This document shows positions 38,717-50,578 of a stretch of DNA of 64,000 bases, one piece after another. The notes below the pieces were generated by a model. It was not told the DNA's origin, did not search any database, and saw only the letters and a program-made list of their open reading frames with translations. The stretch lies in contig CM066912.1 in assembly GCA_033964015.1 (NCBI GenBank), forward strand, positions 17,099,073 to 17,163,072, written 5' to 3'. Origin of the DNA: Scolanthus callimorphus (Eukaryota; Cnidaria; Anthozoa; Actiniaria; Edwardsiidae). Each line of letters starts with the position of its first letter. The stretch's first letter is position 1. Both the position numbers and the translations under genes were made by a program.

Positions 38717-39375
38717 TAATCCATAATGAGCAATATATGTACCTAGAAATTCAATTCAATTCTATTGATCAACCCCAACCTTTCCCTGGAGAATTCAAAT
38801 CCCTCCCCGACTTTTAGTTTGTTGAGAGCCATTATCCGAGTTAATTCCCTACGAATAACAATGGAAACCGCGTCAACTGTAAACTAAGAGTGGTTTCAAC
38901 TCTTGTAAGGACGAAGAACTATTTCGAATCTATGATTTTTGATGCACATTTTGTAGTAATGTCTAATCTTTATTGTAATTGCTATTTTTAATTGTAATCT
39001 GTAATGTGTAATAATTGCTCGGAGATATTAGCTTTCTAGCTATCAAAAATTCGAGAAAAAATAAAGTTATGTATGTATGTATGTATGTATGTCCGTAATG
39101 TTAATGAAAATTTGTCCAGGCGATAAAACTTTTCCGTGCCGTTGCAATAAAACAAAGAACTAATTTACCCGGATCATGAAAATTTGCCAAGACTGCGACG
39201 TTTGCGCAAACTCACAAGCCTGCCCTATCAGGCTGCGCCTGCATTCATTTGTCAGCGTCGACAAAATTCCGTGATGAGATTTAAGTCAAAGTAGTCCCCA
39301 GATCCCTCAGGCCATGTTGGTTGGGGTTTCCAACATGGCTGCCACGCTATTGTACTCCTATTCTGAATAGGATTA
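38717..39375. other. Noncoding intergenic stretch with a short microsatellite
   Basis: No gene seen. A (TATG)n microsatellite of about six units lies at 39070-39092. Confidence 0.5.
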
Positions 39376-39520
39376 CAGTCGATTTCACATAACTTTTGAC
39401 GAAAATGTTCCGAAGTTCGTTCGGAAGTTGCGAACTTCGCGCCGAAGTTGCGAACGTTGTTGTGAATTTCCCAACCGTGTCCGAGGTGAAGTTGGGAACT
39501 TCAGAGGTTCGTAAGTTCGC
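39376..39520 (+). repeat. Left terminal inverted repeat of the Tc1/mariner element
   Basis: Starts CAGTCGATTTCACATAACTT, contains sub-palindromes (CGAAGTTCGTTCGGAAGTTG) and ends ...GTAAGTTCGC. Reverse complement of 57678-57822 with few mismatches. A TA lies immediately outside. Confidence 0.9.
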
Positions 39521-39600
39521 ACGACGTGTTGCGACTTGAACTTCAGTTCGTCTACAGGTTAACAATTCTCGTTCATGTCCTCGAATAGATCCATATAGAC

Positions 39601-40887
39601 ATGGCTAGTGAGTTTAAACAGTGGGTTATTGACCGGTTTAAAGACAAGCTTGATGAAAAAACGGTACAATTGATATATGAAACCCTACTCGCTAATGAGT
39701 TTCATACTCGCATGCAACTTAAATTGCTAACCGAGGAACAGGTGAAAATCCTGTTCCCAAATCTCTCACTCTCTCATCTCTCACGAACTCGAGGTTCTAA
39801 AGGAGGAGTCACCTTTGTCAAGGCGGCAGAGGGATACAAGGATTGAAACGGAACCTCTTCAAGGACAAAGGGTAAGTGCAATGCGCCGCCGCCATGTTTA
39901 CGATGTTGGACACGATAATTACTGTGCAATTAGTTGTCTCTCGCTGCACTCGGGTTTACAGTAACTATTTTCATACTTGTCTTATTCTCTTATTTCACTT
40001 GTTTCAGAGCGTTCTTCCACCATTGACGGGACAGAAAGACAAGCTCCGAAGCCAGCTTGAACAAGAAAGAAGAGACGCAAGAGAACTTGAAATGGGAATT
40101 GAATCTATGAATATAACAGTCCAAGAACCAGCCCCTGTTGGAAAATCCAAAAATCCAAAAACAAAAACTATAGAAGAACTAGAGGCGCAGTTGAAAAGTA
40201 TGGAGGACTTCACTACAAATAATGACTATCATTATGTGAAGGCGCTCACTCCCCGCCTTTATGCTGTCGACCCCTCCTACAAGCTAAACAAGCCCAAACT
40301 TATGAGGGATGTTCGTTTACTAAAACGATTTACAGACGGGAAGATACCAGTAGCGACGACCAATAACGCAGAACAGCTGAGGCTCCTTATTACTATATGT
40401 AAACAAAATCTTCCAGGAAGCATGACTGATGCCCCTGATATTTACACAAGTACATTTACCTCGGCATTAAAGGAGGAAAATGTCGAAACTATGTATCCTA
40501 CCCCAGCCACAAGTTCGGTGTACGGCGAAGAAGAAACATCTTCACGTAAGAGACACCGAAAACACAAAACCGGCAAAAAGAAAAGAGGACAACACCGTCG
40601 CCGCTACTCGAGCTCAAGTTCTGATGATAGTGATAGTCAGTCGAGGAGCAAAGAGATTCCTCAAGTTCCAGTATCTCCTGTTCCTGGGCAGTTCTTCAAT
40701 CCAGCTCAAATCGGTGGTTATAATTCAAGTTATGTTCCATTCTATGCAGGAATCCAAGCGCCGGATCAAATGCTTGCAACGCAATAGCTTTATCAGGGAG
40801 TTCCGTTCAATTTTCCCCCGCCACTACCACAGTACCTTCAATACGGATCGCAGCAGATCCCTAAGGTGTGATTCCACAACCCCGGCA
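39601..40887 (+). pseudogene. Companion gene of the Tc1/mariner element (two exons, in-frame stop)
   Basis: Exon 1 starts MASEFKQWVIDRFKDKLDEK at 39601. A donor AGGGTAAGT occurs near 39868 and a TTTCACTTGTTTCAG acceptor ends near 40007. Exon 2 encodes a coiled-coil part (KLRSQLEQERRDARELEMGI), a helical part and an SR/RS-like tail (RRRYSSSSSDDSDSQSRSK). A frame change is needed near 39840, and a TAG at about 40785 interrupts the last 27 codons (…VPFNFPPPLPQYLQYG…, ends at 40869 or soon after). The gene family is unknown to me; its function in transposition is a guess. Confidence 0.5.
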
Positions 40888-41556
40888 AGAAGAACGGAGA
40901 CCATAACCAGCAATTCATTTTCAAGTTTCACAGGATTAGCTGAAATTGCAAGCAGCATCGATGATGTGCCGGAAAATGCACATAATCAAAACAAGGACGT
41001 GTGAAAGTGAATACAATAGAACGAACAATATATTCTCTTCGAGTGTATAATTTATAGATAAAAACTTTGACTGTCTATAAAATAGTTTTGTTGGGTTTAT
41101 TATTTATTTTGGGGTATATTATGTATACAAACAACAATTGGTTATTATAATATAGAATAGAACGGTAGGTAAAGTACAAGTCTAGACAATTGTAAATCAA
41201 AATAGTATTTATTTCAGTACATGTAATTACAGTAAACAGAATTGACGGATTCATTGATAAGAATAAATTGTTCAGTGTGATTTGTCTAGGAAACCCTTTT
41301 CAGTTGCGGGTAATACTGAAATATTGCAATATTTGAGCTCTTCTCGGAATTACCGCGCGCTTCTCGGCGGGGAATGAGCTCTGCGATGTAAAATCGAAAC
41401 AATCACTAGAATTATTTTACCAGCGAAATCTGGGCCTAATTCAGCATCAGTTTAGAACTTCTTGAAACCAACATTTGCCTGCCCCAATGAAACAGTTCAA
41501 CTAAAGATCGGGTCAAGATATATCAATATTCCAGGTAAATTAGTTGTTGTATTAAA
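40888..41556. other. Noncoding spacer of the Tc1/mariner element
   Basis: AT-rich sequence between the companion gene and the convergent transposase gene. No further gene seen. Confidence 0.4.
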
Positions 41557-42054
41557 CTAAACATAATGACCGCAATGGCGAAATATATTCTGCGACATGC
41601 TAGCTGTAATACTTGCGAGTCCATGATAAATTGCAATCACGGTAAACTCTTCTGCAAATAATCCTTGCTCCCTGAGACTAGCTTTCAGATGCCTAAAACA
41701 AAATTCGCAGGTATTGTAGTCAGGATGATAAGGTGGTTGGTAAATAAGCTGAACTCCTCGGACAGCAAGCATGTTTCGTAGCACCGGCTCAACGAACCGT
41801 GCGTGGTGAAACCCACAATTATCTATCACAATAGTATCGCCATTCTTCAAAACGTAATTATCAAAAACATCCTTCTCTTCCAATGCCTCCGCAAAGAAGT
41901 TGAGAAGTTCCATCCCGTTTGCACTGGACGAAAAAATGGATTCACTCACGTGTAAAGTAGTGATAAAAGTGAAGTGAATTCCATATTTGCTTATCTTCGC
42001 ATACATTTGCGCAAAAGCAATTTTCGAATTCGCATAATATTTACCATCATACAA
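41557..42054 (-). pseudogene. IS630-like transposase, C-terminal DDE half
   Basis: Encodes the second half of a Tc1/IS630-type transposase: SSANGMELLNFFAEALEEKD, then GDTIVIDNCGFHHARFVEPV with the catalytic Asp and VQLIYQPPYHPDYNTCEF with the acidic third residue, then FRHCGHYV at the end. The N-terminal half, including the first catalytic Asp, is absent here and its beginning lies at 57420-57665. A closely related family is common in cnidarians. Confidence 0.85.
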
Positions 42055-42801
42055 ATTTGGTGAAGACCACTTTTACATCAGATTTGCTCAGTTTACAAAA
42101 CTGTATGCAAACACGTATATTCGCATCAACTTTGCTTAGCGGTAAACATAACTGCAACAATCGGGTTTGCTTTATGTTTGCTTTATGTTTACGTGTGCCA
42201 AAGTTCAATGTTAGACTGTGAGCAAATGTACTGCAAATACTAGCTTGCACTATGATTGCACAAAGGCAAATTTAATAGAGAATATCATGTTTACATATTG
42301 TTTGCACAGTTCATATTCAAGCGTAGTTCACTGGATAACCAGTATTATTATTTGCAAAATGAAATCTAATCGACGTACCATCTTTGGTCTATCTAAGATC
42401 CTCAAACACACTGCTTTGTGGTAGTCCAGTAACTTGAAGTTAAAACGAGCGAGCTTGTGGGATGCCAGGCGGTCGTTCACAAAGACGTTTATCTAAACAA
42501 CTCTCTCACACGACCCGAAATTTGCATAAAGAGTTGCTGCAAAAATTCAGAATAATTCCACCGGAAATTGTCAAACTGATTCAGTTAAAATGCTGATTGA
42601 ATTGTGTCTATTTTCAGCTTCAAAAATACGCAAAAGTCTCTTTACGTGAGATGTTGTATAGATAAACTTCTGTGGCACACAAACCCGTTCATTTTTACCT
42701 CATGTGAAATATGTAGCCGTCCTGTCCTTGCTGGATTGCTACAAAGGAGTACCATGTGAGTGTCCTATTGCTTGCGAAATTAGCAATCATTTGGTGCACT
42801 T
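42055..42801. other. Unassigned left flank of Polinton B
   Basis: AT-rich noncoding DNA between the transposase half and the polymerase remnant. The right terminal 15-bp repeats are not found here in inverted form. Short repeats such as GTTTGCTTTATGTTTGCTTT (42168) occur. Confidence 0.4.
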
Positions 42802-45763
42802 TTGTTGCGAGTACAACCTTGCAAACGCGACAATTTACGTGATAAAGTTCTGACATACGGTTGCAAGTCTGCCTTCGATGGCGCTAAAATTCTAATGAAT
42901 ACAAACCGTCACTTGATCAGAGCGGAATTTGGAACTGGCAACATTGTACCGACTGTAACTGTTACTTCCGTACCCAACAATGTTTTGAAAACCATCGTCG
43001 CGTGAAAAAGCATGGTCCCGCGAATAATCAAAAGGAATGGTCGCAGTGTCAAAAGATACACAAGTGTGAAGAATGTCTTACGAGGGTGGATGTCTTAAAC
43101 AAGAAACGGCAAGGCAAACCTCACAAGTGTGGTGAATACGTGTGTCACGTCTGCAAAAAGATGGTCAACAAGGATCACTTATGTTATGTTCCCGTAGGAG
43201 CAGCAGCAGCAGCAGTGGCCGGACGGAAGAAGAACGAGAAGGAGAATCAATTGCGGCTTATCATCTTTGATTTTGAGGCGCAGCCCATGGGTACGCAACA
43301 TCGGGTCAATTTTGTGGGTGTTCAGAAACTGTGTGAGGACTGTCGTGATCTTCCCTTAGACTCACATCCTAATTGTGACACGTGATTGCGTAAACGTGGT
43401 TTCCAAGGGGAACAAGCTCTGGACGAGTTTTGTCAATGGTTGTTTGGTGGAAGCAATGCAGGATACACGTGTTTGGCACACAACTTTAAAGGGTACGATT
43501 CCTATCCTATCTTGGAGTACTTGTTCAAGAATGCATTCAAGCCTACTGTTATTTTTAATGGAGGAAAGATCATGATGCTCGGACTCCCAGATCTCAAGAT
43601 CATTATGAAGTGCACGTTGAATTACCTCCAGATGGCATTGCGTCAACTTCCCAAAGCTATGGGATTTGATCAAGAGGTGCGCAAAGGCGACTTTCCACAT
43701 TTCCAAACGTACGTGGGACCTATGCCTGATCTCAAGTATTATGGCATTCAAAACATGACGAAGAAAGAAGCTGATGCGTTACGCACGTGATACGAGAACG
43801 AAGTCGCACGTGGGGCCGTGTTTAATTTCCAAGAAGAACTGGCGTCTTATTGTCATCAAGACGTTGAAGTGCTGAAGAAAGCTGTGTTGGCCTTTGACAA
43901 GCTTACCATGGTAACGGGTGACGTCCATCCGTTTCACACGTCGGTCACCATTGCATCGTTGTGCAGTCTTATTTTGCGCACCAAATTTCTCAAGGCCAAC
44001 ACCGTTGCTGTGATTCCTGCTCAAGGATACCGTGGACGCGACGTGCACTCGCTCAAAGCATTGCAGTGGCTCGAGTACAGGCACATCATTGATGAAGTGC
44101 ACATTCGTCACGCTGGCACGAGCGAAGGGGAATTCAAGGTTGGACGGTACAAGGTCGACGGGTATGCCGAGAGTACTCATACCGTGTACCAATACCATGG
44201 ATGTCTCTATCACGGATGTCCCAAGTGCTACACGGAGGACACGAGGAATCCTTTCACTGGCATTACTATGGGTGATTTCTACCATGACACGTGCAACGTG
44301 CGCACCTTTATTACTCGGGCTGGTTACCACCTCGTGGAAGTGTGGGAATGTGAGTTTGATCGTGAACTGACAGCAACTCCTAGAATACCAGCGATGGTCG
44401 GTGACGTGGAGAGGTGCAAACCCTTGGAACCCCAGGACAGTTTCTTTGGTGGACGTACCAATGCAATCCGTTTACGATGCAAAGCCAAGGATGACGAACA
44501 ACTCCACTATTACGATTTCACGTCGTTGTACCCGTACGTGAATGTCACGTGTGAGTACCCTGTGGGACATCCAGAAGTTCTGGTGAACGATGAGATCTAA
44601 CAAGACCTGCACCTGTATCGCGGATTGATGAAAGTACGTGTCCTTCCACCCAAGGATGTTTAGTTCCCAGTGCTTCCCGTACGCATCAACGACAAGCTGA
44701 TGTTTCCCTTGTGTTACACCTGTGCTCAAGAAGAGAACCAAGATCATCCATGCACGCACACCGAAGAAGAACGCGCTTTTACCGGGACGTGGACGCACGT
44801 AAAACTGTTCAAAGCTCTGGAGAAAGGGTATAAAGTGATGAAAGTGTATGAAGTGTGGCACTGGGCTCAATGGGAACGCTTGTTCGAAGAGTACATCAAG
44901 ACGTTTCTCAAGTACAAGCAAGAAGCTTCAGGATGGCCAAGTTGGTGCGAGACGGAAGAAGACAAGGTCCGGTACGTGGAACAGTACGAAGAACATCAAG
45001 GCATTCGATTGGATCGTGAGCGTATCAATAAGAATCCAGGTCTTCGGTCTGTCGCCAAAATGTTCCTGAATTGCATGTGGGGGAAATTTGGCGAGCAATC
45101 GAATCGGAGACGTACCGAGTACGTGGACAGTCCAGAAAAGTACTTCGGTCTGATGACGGACAAAAGCATCGAAGTGAGTGATGTGTTGATCGTGAACGAG
45201 GAAATGGTTCAGATTCACTACAAGATGGCAGAGAAGTTTCTGAAACGAAAGCACACACCAATGTTGTCTTTGCTGCTTACACCACGGCGTATGCACGTCT
45301 CAAGTTGTATGACGTCATGGATGGTTTGGGGAACCGATGTTTGTACCACGATACAGACAGTGTCATCTTAACGTGGCGTCCTGGTCAATGGAAACCACCC
45401 CTTGGCGATTACTTGGGAGAACTGACCAGCGAGCTCGATCCAGAAGAACACATCGTGCACTATGTGGCCACAGGACCCAAGAGTTTTGGGTACAAGACCA
45501 ACCATGGCAAGACCGTGTGCAAAGTCAAAGGACTACGCATAAATCTACGTACCACAGAAACAGTGAATTTGGATAGCATGGTGGAACTGTTGGAAGGACA
45601 TGGGGATCCTGTGCGTCAAGTGACCAATCCCCACACCATTCGACGCAATGTGACGACCCGCACGTTACATACCGTATCAGAAACCAAGTCCTTCAAAGTC
45701 GTGTACAACAAACGTGTACGACGTGGCATGTACACTAACCCTTATGGGTATTATGGACTTTGA
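42802..45763 (+). pseudogene. Protein-primed DNA polymerase B of Polinton B (nonsense and frame breaks)
   Basis: Motifs in order: N-terminal Cys/His-rich region (CEECLTRVDVL, CHVCKKMV), exonuclease I IIFDFEAQ (about 43267), exonuclease II HNFKGYDSYPIL (about 43480), exonuclease III YCHQDVEVL (about 43849), FFGGRTNAIRL (about 44448), polymerase motif A YYDFTSLYP (about 44509), motif B FLNCMWGKFG (about 45062), motif C HDTDS (about 45350) and terminal PYGYYGL. One frame runs from 42995 to about 45240 with stops at 43383, 43788, 44598 and 44662, then a -1 break near 45235-45245 leads into the final frame. The N-terminal frame before 42995 is also broken. Non-functional. Confidence 0.93.
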
Positions 45764-46117
45764 ACTTTGTTAAGCGACCCTTCGTGTACAACAAACGTAT
45801 ACCCTTATGGGTATTATGGACTTTAAGACTTTAACACTTTTAATAAGCAGTGTATATATAGTTTAAAAAGTTAAGACTTTAACACTTTTAATAAGCAGTG
45901 TATATATAGTTTAAAACGTTATGTAATAAAGAACTTATAAAACCCAAATAGTGTGATTTTGTCTATAAAGGATGACCCAGCATTGGAATGATCATTTGGT
46001 GTTGAACACCGCTAAGGATGGTATGATTTAAAGACCGTCCCATACTAACGTGTCGTAACTTATTGAAACGTATACGTTGTATGCTAGCGTGTTGTGGTGG
46101 TCGTATTGTGGTAGTCG
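45764..46117 (+). promoter_or_regulatory. Polymerase-integrase spacer with duplicated TATA cassettes
   Basis: A piece of the polymerase 3' end (GTGTACAACAAACGT, CCTTATGGGTATTATGGACT) is duplicated just after the stop. Then AAGACTTTAACACTTTTAAT with a following TATATATAG occurs twice in tandem, ~45 bp apart (about 45827-45916). AATAAAG lies at 45925-45931. Confidence 0.6.
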
Positions 46118-47253
46118 ATGGCACCCAGGAAACCCAAGCAGACCGTAGCACAGAAGAAGAAGAAGAATATCGAACGTCTACTCCAGTAAGCCTATTACGA
46201 CCCAAACAATGTTGCTGCTTTGGGCGGTGTTGCCAAACTGGCAAGGGCTATGCGCTCAAAAGGCATAAAAAGAGCACAGTCTTAGCTTGGATACGGTCTC
46301 AACCGTCATATACACTCCATAAACCGTACCGTCGTCGTTTTCCACGCAATCGTGTGGTGGTGCAAGGTATCGACGAACAATGGCAAGCGGATTTGTGTGA
46401 CATGCAAGCGTACAGAACCAAAAATAATGGCTACAACTACATATTAACCGTCATTGACGTGTTAAGCAAGTACGCATGGGCAGTACCCTTGAAGAACAAG
46501 CCGGGACTCAGTTTGATGAAAGCGTTTCAGAAAATATTCAAGGAAGGGCGTGTGCCTGAGAAATTGCAAACGGATGATGGGTCCGAGTTCTTAAATCGAA
46601 ACTTTCAAGCGTTTCTCAAATCGAAAAACATCCATCACTTTACCACCAAGAGCGAAACCAAAGCCTCCGTCGTCGAACGATTTAATCGTACGTTAAAAAT
46701 ATGGATGTGGCGATGTTTCACCTACAAAGAAACAGTACGTTACATTGACGTGCTTCCGCAACTGATGAACAATTACAATCATTCGTATCATCGAAGCATT
46801 CGTCGTGCCCCTGCTGACGTCACGTTAGCCAATGCTCAAGACGTATGGCATACCTTGTACCAGAAGACCAAGGCTAAGAAAAAGAAGAAGAAGCTAAAAC
46901 CTAAATTTCAAGTGGGAGATTTAGTACGTATAAGTAAAGTCAAACACGTGTTTGCAAAAGGGTATTTACCCAACTGGACGGAAGAAGTGTTTACGATTGC
47001 CTATCGGATGACGGCACGGGATCCCTATGCGTATCGACTACGCGAATACGACGGTGCGTTGTTGGAAGGACAATTTTACGAACAAGAATTGCAGAAAGTC
47101 AGCATGGATGAACAAAAAGATGTCTTTCGTATCGACAAAATTGTCAAGAGCCGTGGGAAAGGACGTCAAGAAGAGTATTTGGTACATTGGCGTGGCTGGC
47201 CTGACAAGTACGACAGTTGGATCCTAGCTAGTCAAGTGCATAAAATCGTGTGA
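46118..47253 (+). pseudogene. Chromodomain integrase of Polinton B (N-terminus broken)
   Basis: A 396-codon frame from 46063 covers the catalytic core and chromodomain; the native N-terminus is in another frame from ATG 46118 (MAPRKPKQTVAQKKKK), with a TAA stop near 46160 and a -1 frame change in an A5 run near 46267-46272. Catalytic residues: Asp 46390-46392 (WQADL), Asp 46573-46575 (LQTDDG), Glu 46675-46677 (VVERF). The C-terminal chromodomain (FRIDKIVKSRGKG, EYLVHWRGWPD, YDSWI) has its aromatic residues, unlike the copy in A. Core intact from 46275 on. Confidence 0.9.
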
Positions 47254-47283
47254 TATACTATCAAAGACATCAGTTGCCTCAGG

Positions 47284-48201
47284 ATGTCTGACCGATCGGA
47301 CCAAGTGATTACGCTGGCAAGCAATGCTATTGAAGATGCCCTTCCCGACAACACCATTGGGGATTTCACCCTACGAACCAAATACCTATCGATTTGCGCG
47401 AAGGATCATGGGAAATGGCCCTTACCAACATCATCTATCCCCACACGTGGAGTTTGCTGCAAAAAGAAGATCTTGACATATGGCTTCTAACCGTTCACAT
47501 GTTAGACTCCACATCAATATGGACAAAATACACGTTACCCAAAGGAACGTACACCAAGCTGGAAGATATTGTGGAAGGCATAAGAAAAGCCTTGTGAAAT
47601 TTAAGAAACATGAGCAACAACGTAGAACGCGACCACGCGAAACCATTCGCAATAGGATTTAATTCAATTACAATTACAAAGAGAACAAGACCACGATCAA
47701 ATTGTCCTCTGAGATGGTGTTATTACTACGTCCACGATTAGCAATGGCTTTGGGATTTGGCTCAGCCGGATCATACGTTGACCTTGAAGTCGGGGAACCC
47801 CATGGTCTTGCTGGTATGTTTGAGGTTACTGAGGAAAATAAAGGAAAATGGTACAAGCTTGAATACATCATTGACAATGGTATACAGACCTTACCTCCAG
47901 CGTACGTGAACGAGCAGACATACACCCGTTCCAAAGCTTTTACGTGTACACGAACATTGTGGACTCACATATTGTGATGGGAAGTGACGCCAACAATTTA
48001 TTACGTACCTTTGTTCCTGGAGGAGAACCTGGATTCCCTGTGGAACGAAACTTTCTCAATCCTTACTACTTGCCACTTCGTACTCAAATCATCAACAAGA
48101 TCCGTATCCATATAACCGACGACACAGGCGAAACCGTGTCATTTCAAGCAGGAGAAGTACAGGTAACACTACATTTGCGTCGTGTACGATTTGCCTATTA
48201 G
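47284..48201 (+). pseudogene. Penton-like protein of Polinton B (several breaks)
   Basis: MSDRSDQVITLASNAIEDAL opens the gene, then, after a frame change near 47392, EGSWEMALTNIIYPHTWSLL. Further frame changes lie near 47585 and 47938, and there is a TAA at about 47660. The C-terminal signature VYTNIVDSHIVMGSDANNLL leads to QAGEVQVTLHLRRV. The protein would be about 300 residues, much shorter than the penton-like protein of Polinton A, which has an internal duplication. It lies between the integrase and the pVI-like gene as in A. Confidence 0.7.
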
Positions 48202-48204
48202 AAG

Positions 48205-48586
48205 ATGGTGTGGTACAACGATCTCTTGATGAACATTGCTCGTGGTGCATTAGGATCTCAAAAGGGAAAAGGAGTGTTTCGTGGACGCCCTGGGCCACAA
48301 CAAGGTTATGGACCATTCCGTGGGTATCCTGTGCCACAACAAGGTTATGTATCCTGTGCCAGAACAATTAGGTTATGGTATAGGTGGTGTAGGAGGTGTA
48401 TTACGTTCATTAGGAAGAGACGCTATCCCTCACATACTTCCTAGTTTTAAAGACTACCTACGTAAACGTAAACCACAAGTGGGTGGTGCTCGTCAACCCC
48501 TAAAACGTCGTCGTCGTCGTCGTCAACCTAAGACCATGGCTAAACGTCGTCGTCGTCATCGTCATACCAAGGACATTTTCGATTGA
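48205..48586 (+). pseudogene. pVI-like protein of Polinton B (one frame break)
   Basis: N-terminal frame MVWYNDLLMNIARGALGSQK with tandem PxxQGYGPFRGY-type repeats passes, after a +1 change near 48345-48355, into a frame with YGIGGVGGVLRSLGRDAIPH, QVGGARQ and an Arg-rich tail (KRRRRRRQPK). Gly-rich amphipathic middle and basic tail agree with the pVI-like gene of A. Confidence 0.6.
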
Positions 48587-48669
48587 AAACAGTTATAAAA
48601 GACTTGGACATTCATGCCTTCTAATCAGTTGGACATCACCTCAACTACTGTCAAGAGCTCCTCGTCAAC

Positions 48670-49977
48670 ATGAGTGTACCTTCTGCTTCACTTGCTGCTG
48701 CCAATCCAGGCATGGACTTGTGTACGGTACCTCCAACAGATGTGGCTGTGACATCAGGTCGATACGTTGAGTATTCACCCACGGACAAAGGAGCCAAGTA
48801 TTATCAGTTCATCATTCGTAGGGGTCCTACAATGATTGATTTGAAAAAGAGTCATTTCCATGTCGTGGCCAAGATCACCAAAGCTGATGATACAGCAATT
48901 GCCGCAAGTGTTAAAGTGGGACCTGTCAACAACTTTCTTCATTCGATGATCCACAAGTGACTGTGAAATTGAACGATCAAGCCGTCACCTTGCAAACCGA
49001 CACGTATGCGTATCGTGCCTTCATCGAGACGTTGTTGAATTATCCTAAAGAACCTCAAGAATCGTATCTGGAATGTGCCATTTGGAAAAAAGACAGTGGA
49101 TCCATGGACCAATTTAATCATGCAGCTACAGGCGCTAATATGAATCCTGGACTCAAGGAACGTGCAGCTCGTACTAAAACCGGGCAAAAAGTGTGCATGG
49201 AAGGTCCCTTGTTTTGTGATCTCTTTCACTCAGGACGCTACCTTCTGGATAACACCGAGATGAAAATCAAGTTTGATATGCATGACACAGCCTTCTGTCT
49301 GATGTCGGAGTTAGGTACCGAAAGAATCGTCATCGAGGACTTTATCCTACGCATGTATCACGTGACTCCAGCCCCTAACGTCAAGTTAAACCATCGTGAA
49401 CTCATGACAGGATCGAATGCACGTACTGTCAAGTACCCTGTGACGTCAGCCATTGTGAAGACCCGGCAAATTGGTACTGGATCCTTGTCCCATTATGAAG
49501 GAGACTTGTTCCAGGGACTCGTTCCTAAACGTATGATTTTAGGGATGGTAGAGAATGCTGCCTACAATGGCGACAAAGGGAAGAATCCATTCAATTTCAA
49601 AATGTTTGATTTGTCGACAATCAAAGTACCGTGGATGGACAAGAGACTCCTATGGAACACTGTCTACCGCTGATGACAAGGATATAGATTTGTACCACAT
49701 GTTGTTCGATAACGTGTGTGGTTCCTACCGCGGACAAGGACTCAACCTTACGTTCGACGAGTTCAAGAATGGTTATGCATTGTTTGCCTACGACTTTACA
49801 CCAGCAGGCAATGCCTCGTCAGGGTACTTCCAACCTCAATATAAAGGCAACGTTGACCTGTACCTGACACTTGGGGATGCCACCGCACAGGTGAACACCA
49901 TTGTCATCTACGACGAGTTCAACAACACCATCGAAGTGGACCAATTAGGTCAAGTGATTTACGACATTCAAGGATGA
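48670..49977 (+). pseudogene. Major capsid protein of Polinton B (two frame breaks)
   Basis: Begins MSVPSASLAAANPGMDLCTV. Typical Polinton capsid blocks include SGRYVEYSPTD, FLHSMI (frame -1 at about 48955), QTDTYAYRAFIETLLNY, GYRYLLDNTEM-like (GRYLLDNTEMKI), ILRMYHVTP, and a +1 change near 49670-49680 followed by FDEFKNGYALFAYDFTP. The end VDLYLTLGDATAQ is a typical closing strand. It is about 436 residues, a double jelly-roll protein by family. The protease begins at 49974 with a 4-nt overlap. Confidence 0.88.
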
Positions 49978-50478
49978 ACACGGATCAGTTGGAACTGCTC
50001 GTACACAGCGATCCAAAGTTAAATCCAGCGTTTGGTGGCGTGTTTCCATCTGATTTGCTACCTACCAAAGTCCCATTTCCCAATCAAGCCTACATCATGA
50101 ACGTGGATCCAAGCGATCGTCCAGGATCTCATTGGTTAGCTGTGTACTTTACACCCGAGACATGTGTATGGTCAAGCCATTACGAACTTTTGCAAGTTAC
50201 GTCCACACCTCGTGCACAACACTCGTAGGATTCAAGCCATGGACTCTGACGTATGTGGACAACATTGTTTGTTATTCTTGTGGAACCGTGTACGTGGCAA
50301 AACTCATGGAACAGTAGCTGCTATGTTTACGCCAAATTTACAATGGAACGATCAGAATGTTCGCACCTTTGTGCGTGATCGAATTTTACCACAACGACGA
50401 CAAGTACCTTGTAATCCTAAGCGTAGTCGTCAATGCGCTCTTGTTCAGCGCTCTTTGTTACACATGTTAAAGTTATAA
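49974..50478 (+). pseudogene. Adenain-like protease of Polinton B (catalytic Asp region lost)
   Basis: MNTDQLELLVHSDPKLNPAF with the catalytic His in GSHWLAVYF (about 50127), then a frame change near 50150-50165; the second frame holds VCGQHCLLFL with the nucleophile Cys (about 50269). The FFDS-type acidic segment expected between them is missing, so the enzyme is dead regardless of frame. The 4-nt start overlap with the capsid stop differs from A, where a 2-nt gap is seen. Confidence 0.8.
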
Positions 50479-50578
50479 TAAAGAAAATGATGTTTCATCA
50501 CCAAATGTTGTTGTTGTCGTTGGGTATATAGTAAGGTGTAGGTTAAGGCAAAGGTTCATATGGAATCTAGACGTCAGC

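Noticed and set aside
43380..44665. Recoded stop codons (TGA/TAG/TAA as sense) in the Polinton B polymerase
   Set aside because: All three stop codons appear at positions where different amino acids (Arg or Gln) are expected, and other B genes carry frame breaks too, so pseudogene decay explains it better than an altered code.
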